Below are positions 9,561 through 18,652 of a DNA stretch of 20,815 nt, in pieces (the first letter of the stretch is position 1; each line of letters begins with the position of its first letter). This DNA is from Zygnema cylindricum (taxonomy: Eukaryota; Streptophyta; Zygnematophyceae; Zygnematales; Zygnemataceae). A program made the position numbers and the translations under genes. The DNA is taken from NCBI GenBank assembly GCA_037447655.1, contig JBBHKE010000926.1, positions 33,681 to 54,495 of the forward strand, written 5' to 3'. The notes below the pieces were generated by a model, which saw only the letters and a list, made by a program, of their open reading frames with translations, searched no databases and was not told where the DNA came from.

Positions 9561-9639
9561 CTCCCTGCCATGAGCCCATCGATCGGGTCATATTTCAAAA
9601 CTTTTTTTGTCATTTTGTAACTCAATTGGCCAATAAGGC

Positions 9640-10035
9640 TCCATCCTTACTTCACGTTTGGGAAGGACAGCTGGCGACGCGCATCAAAGTTACCGGTTGC
9701 TTTCAAACGACGCAAATAAATTTAGCGGCCGGTTTTGAGGCGTATACGGCGAGCCGTACGGGAGATATCTTTCGCGTATCCAAGCGGATGCGCCTAATCA
9801 TTATCGGAAACAGAGCCAATTTTTTTTTCACGCAGCCACTTCCCTTTTTTGTTTTTTTTGTCAGTTTTCGGGGGTCCAAAGTAGGGTGTGTGCCCATGTG
9901 CTAAAGTTAGGGTTCATCTTGTCGTTTTCTTCAAAAATTTGAATACTGTACTGACATATTTTTTTTCAATAAGAGGAAAGAGTCAAAGCAAGAGTGAAAT
10001 TTACGTCATCTTGAATGCTTACTATGTACAATACT
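9640..10035. repeat. Dispersed repeats Q and T-U, copy 2
   Basis: This is the same-orientation partner of 1822-2037 (Q; 9640-9850) and of 2480-2670 (T-U; 9850-10035). In locus 1, Q and T-U are separated by the R-S block. Here they are adjacent, so one of the two loci has been rearranged or has gained or lost a block. Confidence 0.6.
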
Positions 10036-10041
10036 GTACGG

Positions 10042-10248
10042 TACACCGTGTATCGCTATTATATATTTTCGCCACTTAAGCATCTCTTTACCGTACACAC
10101 TTGTCCGATTTTCACATGGAGACCGCCAATGGGAAGGTGAGAACCCTGGCTTTCAATCGAAACCGTCAGATCAATAATCGGACAAATGTGTACGGAGAAA
10201 GCATATTTAAGAGGCGGAAAAAAAAAAGACATAACGAGACACGGTGTA
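10042..10248 (+). mobile_element. MITE copy 3 (about 207 bp)
   Basis: TACACCGTG... to ...CACGGTGTA with the family core (GAGACCGCCAATGGG, TTTCAATCGAAACCGTCAGATC shortened) and GTGTACGGAGAAAG. Its right flank, CCTTCCCGACAA to GCGACATC, recurs inverted between the two MITE sequences at 18389-18423. Confidence 0.85.
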
Positions 10249-10381
10249 CCTTCCCGACAATGTACCGTCGGCGTGGCGACATCTACCGTACAGTACTGTC
10301 AAACCAGCGACATCTACAGCAGATTCTGTCTGCTAATTCTTGACTTTTGTCGGTTACCTGCGCGCCGACAACACACCTAAA

Positions 10382-11030
10382 ATTATAATCTTGAAGGTTT
10401 TGAGCGGCTGAGATGCGATTCTACAATCTTGCCGGCAATTGGTAGCTCTAACTGTCATATGACCTTGTACGGAATGTAATGAACACCTGTACGGACGGTA
10501 TGAAATGTTGTACAGAATTTGGAAAAGCAGACAAATCAGACGGAAAGGTTTGCCAGGTTTTTGTCTTTTAGGGCACATTTGGATGTCGGTGGCTTCAGAT
10601 CTACGAGTTCGTCCACATGTGTTCCCTTGTCCACACTATTCGTCAACTGCATTTGTTAATAGATGCTTTCTTTTGATGTTTTCACTTGTTGGTTTTTTGC
10701 TTCTTTGGGTGTTTTCGGTTTACCTGCCATCTTTTCTTATTTTCGCTGCTTTTGTCTTGCTTATCTTTTTTTGTTTCTTCCCCCTCACATGTAGGTTTTC
10801 AGTTTTTGCAATGCTTCTTTCTTTTGTTCCCATGGACTCAGATGGTTTACCATTGCGCTTTTAAATAAAGTCAGCCCGTTTTTTTTGATACAAAAGAAAG
10901 AGAAAAAAACGATTTTGGATCAACACTAAAAAGGGTAGGAGCCTCGATAAGTTGAAAGCTAGAAACAAAGCATACAATGCAATTGTAAAAATTTGGAAAC
11001 AAAGGAAAAGCGAAGAGCGGGTCTCATAAA
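10382..11030 (+). repeat. Dispersed repeat V-R-S, locus 2, with P module inserted
   Basis: V (10382-10466, with GAGCGGCTGAGATGC and CTGTCATATG), R (10600-10640) and S (10889-11025, with TTGGAAACAAAGGAAAAGCG) match an inverted locus at 17330-17615. R and S also match 2150-2385. Between R and S this locus alone has about 240 extra bp that carry the hairpin/AATAAA P module (AATAAA at 10864-10869). The 119-codon ORF at 10505-10864 runs through this T-rich insert and is judged spurious. The S block ends about 65 bp before the WRKY start codon. Confidence 0.65.
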
Positions 11031-11093
11031 GGAGGAAAGGCAAGGGAGGACACACACCCAAAAAAAAAACTGAACGGAAAACTGAACTGCACC

Positions 11094-13356
<2,263 letters not shown>

Positions 13357-13383
13357 ATGGATTTCTTTGGGGGGAACTTTTTC

Positions 13384-13581
13384 GTAAGTCCTTTTTTTTA
13401 TCTTTCTGTTGACATTTTGGTATCTCTTAAAAATATATAGGTGTTTAAGCATACGCGGAAAAAGAGATCTGCAGTTTTTTTTTGTTGCTATCTTTCTTTT
13501 AACTTCTCTGGAGTGAATTTGTTGGAGAAAGTAGCGAAAATAGTCAAAAACTGTTGTGATAGTTTCTTTGTCTTTTTTTAG
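13384..13581 (+). other. Possible intron in the WRKY 3' UTR
   Basis: A consensus donor (C|GTAAGTCC, 13384) lies 27 bp after the stop, and a strong acceptor (TCTTTTTTTAG, ending 13581) follows. A nearer acceptor, ATATATAG, ends at 13440. No coding reason forces either choice. Confidence 0.4.
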
Positions 13582-13640
13582 GATTTGTGAATGGACAATT
13601 TGTCAGTGGAGCAATTGTTTGCTGTCTTTTACTTAACTGG

Positions 13641-13646
13641 AATAAA
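13641..13646 (+). terminator. AATAAA polyadenylation signal of the WRKY gene
   Basis: AATAAA lies 285 bp after the second stop codon, in a T-rich and then A-rich context. It is the first AATAAA downstream of the coding frame. Confidence 0.55.
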
Positions 13647-13699
13647 AGAAATATGTATATAAGAAATTATAAGTTTCCAATTCTAAATCTTGTGTGTGT

Positions 13700-14090
13700 C
13701 GTGTTATAAATCACAAGTCTCAATCCTAAACGAAAAATGGAAACGGGATGTGCTAGAAGCATTCATCAAAGCACATAGAGTATAATTGAACAGTGTTATG
13801 TAAAAAAGGCGAGCTTGGATAAGTTTAAGTAAGGGATCAAAATTATCTTTGAGGGGACCCACTTTCTATCTACATTGTGTTCACTCCAAATTGGTTTTCT
13901 ATCCTTGTGCTGAATCTTTTTTTTTAATAACTCACAACTTAAAGCCAATGTAAAAGAACCCTTGTGGTGAAAAATCTCCAGAATTATATTTTAATTTCCA
14001 TCAATTGTATGGCGATTAAGCAGGTTTTAATTGGGATGCTGACGCCTCTTAGTCTGTCACTACTCTGAATAACAAATTTCCAACTTTGAA
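13700..14090. other. AT-rich intergenic stretch
   Basis: No open frame, RNA gene or repeat partner is recognised here. Confidence 0.45.
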
Positions 14091-14094
14091 AAAA

Positions 14095-14390
14095 TTATAT
14101 TCTATTAAACATTGAGAGATGCCATTGAACATTAGATAATGAATATTGAGCATTAGAACATTTTGTAGCCATAATTAATTCCCAAAATTGGAACAAAGCA
14201 ATAGTGAAAATATGCATTTGCAGTCAGCATTGAAACATAAATGTCGAGACTAAATACTAAATATATTTAACATTGCATGTTGAACATTGAGCATTTAGCT
14301 TTGCGCGGTGAAAACATACACTTTGTGGTTCAACATTGAATGCGTAGCATCTAAAAATGAACCTTAGGTCTTCGGTCATTCAACATAATT
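14095..14390. repeat. Degenerate ACATTGA-type short repeats
   Basis: ACATTGA/GCATTGA/GAACATT motifs recur about a dozen times with irregular spacing (for example TGAACATTGAGCATT near 14280-14294). The units are too diverged for a fixed period. Confidence 0.6.
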
Positions 14391-14571
14391 ACTTTACATG
14401 ATCATTGGTCGCGCGGTTTCCTCGGCTATCGCAATCATTGCGTTTGTCGCGACTTTTTTTTTGCAGACCATTGACGTGACTTTGGTCCCAAAAATGACTT
14501 TGTCCGAAAGTTGGTTGTCCGAAGTGCCCTAAATGGTGAAGTTCCATCAGACGAGTGAGTCTTTTTACAGA

Positions 14572-14706
14572 AATGCGTACCTCTCCGTACTATATTTTGT
14601 TTTATTTGCAAAGCAATACTACAGAAAACCTCACCAATATTCTCCAAAGGTCCGGGAGGTAACAATGACCGTTGGATATTCATCCGCGATGCTTTCGGTC
14701 AATTAC
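14572..14706 (+). repeat. Inverted dispersed repeat Z, copy 2
   Basis: Matches the reverse strand of 8283-8430. It has an acceptor-like CTACAG followed by the conserved segment and its N-N-D-R-W-I-F-I-R-D-A-F frame, which ends shortly after at a TAG. The listed ORFs on either strand here use other frames and are not supported. Confidence 0.6.
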
Positions 14707-15203
14707 AGCAATAGTAAAACAGCCAAACGTGAATGATAAAGTTAAGTGTCACGATGAACTGCCGCCGTAATTCTAAAATTATGCACATGATATGTACCTT
14801 CGGACAAAGTGGACACGAGTCCACCAAGATCTAACCGAAAATCCTAAAGTTATTTCGTAACGCTTTTTCGTCACGCCAGAAATACTCTTTTCGTCAAGCT
14901 ATTCTTGCCGTCCTTTCAGCTTCATTGTTTCCCGTCCTTTTTCACATCCCCAGAGTACGACTTAGGTACGCAAAAGTACATGGTACGCAAACGAATATTT
15001 TTCATTGAAATTGGTCGGTGTAAAAAATCTTTACAATTTTAAGTATCCGATCGCAACATTACGTCGTACCTCTCACGGTATAACTCGTGGCTTAAAAAAT
15101 CTGCACGATGGCCCCCCGTCCAGAATGTCCACGTGGGCAATTATGAATGGCAGCTCGAGGGAAGTTAACACTACAGTACATGACTTTACACGGCCGTGGG
15201 AAC
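14707..15203. other. Intergenic stretch without a recognised feature
   Basis: Contains a short perfect stem (TGGAC-ACGA-GTCCA) near 14810. The ORF at 15005-15253 runs into the TIR element and is not supported. Confidence 0.4.
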
Positions 15204-15211
15204 AGAAATAT

Positions 15212-15815
15212 CATAGTTCAAAAGTAGGCGTTTTTATGGTAGGCCTTTGGTAGGCGCACAAAACTGGCACTAAACTCGCGTAGAGTAGGCATACTGTATG
15301 GGTGTGAGTTGCTGACACTCTTGTACGATCGTACGAATATGACGTATGATCATAGTACAGCGCACGCCACCTGACGATTTTTTTTAGCGAACTGACGCGG
15401 CGTAGGATGACATTCCGCCGGAAAAAAAAAACCCGGAAAAAAAAAAAAAAAAAAACGCGGACGGGGCAACCTGGTTGGTCAATTTGAGGCTTTATTTAGT
15501 GTGGCCTTCAAAATTGCAGACGCTCATATGACAAATTGTCCTATCGTAAGTTGTGTTATGGCTTTTCATGTGATCTTCTTTAAGATCAATACTTTGATCA
15601 GCGACCGTCCGATCGTCCGAATCTGACGGTTTGTCCGATTTTTTTTCAAAATTTAGACATGCCGTTTAATTCTCTATCGATCGATGTGCAACTCAACCCT
15701 CTTAACCTTTTTTTCATTTTTCGACCAATACAATATGGGTCTTAAGGGCATATTGTATGTTTTGCATACAATAGGCATACTGTATGGGCCTACTTTCACC
15801 TACTTTTGAACTATG
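15212..15815. mobile_element. TIR element, copy B (604 bp, 8-bp target duplication)
   Basis: The ends are CATAGTTCAAAAGTAGG and CCTACTTTTGAACTATG. The flanks are AGAAATAT at 15204-15211 and AGAAATAT at 15816-15823, a perfect 8-bp target duplication. It shares its left and right parts with copy A (840-1144) and carries about 300 bp more in the middle. An internal hairpin (ATTGTATG, loop, CATACAAT) lies in the right part. No transposase frame is seen. An 8-bp duplication is typical of hAT and also of P and Merlin elements. Confidence 0.9.
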
Positions 15816-15823
15816 AGAAATAT

Positions 15824-16005
15824 TCTGCGGTTGCCGGAAAATCTATGACTGACATCGTCCGTACAGACGGTTCACAGCCTAACCTTGACACTCACGAGTT
15901 TTAGGTGTACCCCATTTTTGGCGAAGCATCAGGGTTGATTAAGATTATTATTGCTTGATTAATTTTATGATTAGGCTATCATGTAAATCTTAAAGGACAC
16001 TGAGA
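15824..16005. other. Short unassigned stretch
   Basis: AT-rich DNA between the TIR element and the dyad array. No gene or repeat partner is seen. Confidence 0.4.
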
Positions 16006-16009
16006 ATCG

Positions 16010-16119
16010 TTATTAGTGTTAACAACACTAATTCGGCGCCCCTAAATTTTGACCCTCGAATGTTAGGTCCGAGGGGACAAAAATAAGTGGCGCGAAATTA
16101 GTGTTGTTAACACTAATAA
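16010..16119. repeat. Foldback repeat with two self-palindromic arms
   Basis: The left arm TTATTAGTGTTAACAACACT.. with AATTCGGCGCC is the inverted complement of the right arm GGCGCGAAATTAG..GTTGTTAACACTAATAA. Each arm contains a 21-bp dyad (16012-16032 and 16097-16117). Confidence 0.85.
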
Positions 16120-16136
16120 CTACATTGCTAATCTTT

Positions 16137-16157
16137 ATTAGTGTTAATAACACTAAT
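16137..16157. repeat. Free 21-bp dyad (ATTAGTGTT, 3-bp spacer, AACACTAAT)
   Basis: Perfect 9-bp arms around spacer AAT, 19 bp after the foldback. A degenerate member lies at 16252-16272 (ATTAGTATT, TTT, AATTCTAAT). Confidence 0.8.
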
Positions 16158-16272
16158 TCGATTGCGACTTTTTTTCTCAAAAATCACAAAATAGGGTTAA
16201 CAACATTATGTAAAGAAGTGGACTACAATTTGCCACGTCTCCTTGCACTAAATTAGTATTTTTAATTCTAAT

Positions 16273-16703
16273 TTCGCATGAACACTACTAAATATTTATC
16301 GCTATTTCACAATGAGTGGTGAAGTATTGTGTATCGGCAAGAAATTTATCACGATAACACTGATACCGATAGTTATTGGTTATCGAACGGTTAGGGGTCC
16401 CAATATATCGCTCCGAGACCAACAAATTCCTTATCGGCGATAAAAATATTTAGTGCGCTATGTGATAGTAATTAATAATATTGTACTGTACAATTGACTA
16501 TATATAGTGTGGTATGCCACGTATGAAAATCCGTTTTGTTCTTGTATTACAAAAGTTTAGTACGGACAACGAAACACATCGACCGATTAATGTTAACAAA
16601 TTTATAATAGTAGTTTATAGTACGAAACATATGGTACCGCAACCAAAAATTTAAATTACATGGTAATATCTCATATTTTTAGTTTATGTTCTTCCCTTTG
16701 TTC
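16273..16703. other. AT-rich intergenic stretch
   Basis: TATC/GATA-rich segments at 16320-16450; otherwise nothing recognised. Confidence 0.4.
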
Positions 16704-17309
16704 CATTCACACTAGACATGCATGATGAATGAGATGAGGAAACGAATAATCCCGTACCATTCATCTCGCAAAAAAAAACAAAACAGAGGTGCCAAACTGG
16801 CCGACCGCTCGGCTGTCAACCTTTTTGGAGCGTAGAGACGGACAAAATATACAATTTGGAGCGTAGTGACAGACAAAACATACGGCCAAGTGCGTCAAAA
16901 CTTGACAACTGTGGTAAGTCATCTTCTTTTCCGGAAACCCTTTTCGGCATGCAAAAATCCAACTTTGAAAAAACATGAAGTCGTATCCCGAATGAATGAT
17001 CCGTACTGTAACGGATTTTTCTAAAATGATAACCCATAAACAAATAGCCAATCAAGATCATCTAAAACAGAACGTAAAAAATGTAAACTGATAACTTCTT
17101 TGGAACTTTGACGAAACGTCCTCCCCCTTTCTTACCGATGGTTTGGTACGGACGGATTTGAGTCATCGGTGACTAATCGTACGGCAACATGAATCACATC
17201 GCAACATTTTTGTTGACGTGAGGTGACGTCAAGGGCGATTCACACCCAAACAAAAAAAAAAGGACATTCACTTACTCATCTCATTCATCATCCATTTCTA
17301 GTGTGAATG
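16704..17309. mobile_element. TIR element of 606 bp with 36-bp ends
   Basis: The left end CATTCACACTAGACATG.. (16704-16739) and the inverted right end (17274-17309) agree at 33 of 36 positions. The interior holds a tandem pair of TTTGGAGCGTAG(A/T)GAC(A/G)GACAAAA (16825-16885) and a second copy of repeat W. No direct target duplication is obvious. The - strand ORFs inside are short, and no transposase motif is seen. Confidence 0.7.
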
Positions 17310-17615
17310 CAACACTTGTTTCTCCTCACTTATGAGACCAACTCTTCGCTCTTCCTTTGTTTCCAACAGTTTACAATTCGTTTGTATCATTTGTTGCTAA
17401 TGTTGATCAAAATTCGAGCTTTCCTCTTTCTTTGTATGGGTAAATCTTTTACGACGTTGTCTACATCCGACAAATAGTGTTGACAAGTGAACACAATTGG
17501 AGTATTGGACGAATTCGGAGATCTGAGGCCATATGACAGTTCGAGCTACGAATTGATGGCAAGATGGTAGAATTGCATCTCAGCCGCTCACACCTTTAAG
17601 ATTCTAGTTTTAAGC
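17310..17615 (-). repeat. Dispersed repeat V-R-S, locus 3, inverted
   Basis: On the - strand, V (17530-17612), R and S follow in the same order as at 10382-11030, but without the P-module insert between R and S. It abuts the right end of the 606-bp TIR element. Confidence 0.7.
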
Positions 17616-17639
17616 ATTTTGTCGCGACATAATCTGAGG

Positions 17640-17724
17640 TACACCGCCAATCGCTATTAGCGTAGTGTACGCTAATTCCGTCTCGCTTTTTTTTGTATTC
17701 TCCATTAGCGTAGTTCATTCTAAT
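17640..17724. repeat. MITE end fragment and two 21-bp dyads
   Basis: TACACCGCC.ATCGCTATTAG (17640-17660) is a MITE left end. The dyads are 17656-17676 (ATTAGCGTA, GTG, TACGCTAAT; perfect arms) and 17704-17724 (ATTAGCGTA, GTT, CATTCTAAT). The 60-codon ORF at 17665-17847 is not supported. Confidence 0.65.
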
Positions 17725-18075
17725 TTTTTCTTTACTCTATTTAGGGTTACTTTTTTTGTACCGTACAAAATGGAAGTACGTCATCTTTTAAATAGTGTGG
17801 TGTACGGTGAAAGTCAAACCGTACAAAGAACGTACATTTTTAAGTGAAAAAGTACAATTCATTTTGTTTAGTAGCCACGGACGCATGAGAATGTGCGGTC
17901 TAAAAAGATGATTAAATCGGGTTGTCAAATATCACGTTCGCATATAATCCTCCAACAACCACGTTTCGACTGTGTGAACGTACGATTTGTCAAATATTGT
18001 ACAAATACCTATATTAGTGTAAGCATGTTTGCGACCTACATTTACTTTTTTCAAAGACCCAAATAATAATTATTA
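17725..18075. other. Intergenic stretch without a recognised feature
   Basis: Several GTAC-containing motifs (GTACCGTACA, GTACGGTGA); no gene seen. Confidence 0.4.
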
Positions 18076-18170
18076 AACAATTAGAATGTATGTTTTTTTT
18101 CAAAATTTTCAAATTCTTAATTAGCGTAAACCACGGTAATTATTCATATACGCTAAAGAAACTTCTACGC

Positions 18171-18388
18171 TAACAACGCGGATCGCTATTAGGGTTGATA
18201 TTTTCTTTCTGTTAAAACATCTCTCCTCCGTACACATTTGTCTCATTCTTGATCTGACGGTCGCGATTGAAAGTTAAAGTTCTCACATTCCGATTGGCGG
18301 TCTCAATAGAAAATCGGACAATTGTCTACGGAGAAAGATGTTTTGAGTGGCGTAAAAAATGTTAAAACTAATAGGGATGCACGGTGTA
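18171..18388 (-). mobile_element. MITE copy 4, inverted, left end degenerate
   Basis: The reverse complement carries the family core (GAGACCGCCAATCGG, TTTCAATCGCGACCGTCAGATC shortened) and TCTCCGTACAC arms. The right end, CACGGTGTA, is intact. The left end reads AACAACGCGGATCGCTATT instead of TACACCGCG... Confidence 0.8.
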
Positions 18389-18423
18389 GATGTCGCTAGG
18401 ATGACGGTAATTTGTCGGGAAGG

Positions 18424-18450
18424 TACACCGCGCATCGTTATTAGTGTCAA
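18424..18450. repeat. MITE left-end fragment
   Basis: TACACCGCGCATCGTTATTAG matches MITE ends and then diverges. It is separated from MITE copy 4 by a 35-bp spacer that also follows MITE copy 3, inverted. Confidence 0.65.
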
Positions 18451-18547
18451 AGTTTAAATAGTGTGTAAGTAAATATACCGTCATTGACGCTAATTAAGAA
18501 TTTGAAAATTAAAATAAAAAAGGTTTATTCTAATTTCAGTGTTAACG

Positions 18548-18557
18548 NNNNNNNNNN
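18548..18557. other. Assembly gap (10 N)
   Basis: Ten N bases. Sequence character changes here from MITE/foldback repeats (left) to VPS13 exon/intron sequence (right), so the join may be a scaffold link of unknown true length. Confidence 0.95.
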
Positions 18558-18652
18558 CACTTTTATACAGTTTCTACAAACATAATATATATAAAAATAA
18601 AACATAAGTAAATAAAAATTGACTGACAAATCAATAAAGAAATAGTGATAAC

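Larger units (their letters stand above)
18080..18545. mobile_element. Nested foldback element enclosing MITE sequences
   Basis: The left arm, about 18083-18140 (ATTAGAATG.., TTCAAATTCTTAATTAGCGT), is the inverted complement of the right arm at about 18475-18535 (ACGCTAATTAAGAATTTGAA, .., TTCTAAT). Dyads sit at the inner ends of both arms (18120-18140 and 18475-18495). A complete MITE and a MITE end lie inside. The right limit is hidden by the N gap. Confidence 0.6.

Noticed and set aside
10505-10864. 119-codon hydrophobic + strand ORF
   Set aside because: It spans two repeat blocks and a T-rich insert, and the frame is absent from the related loci.
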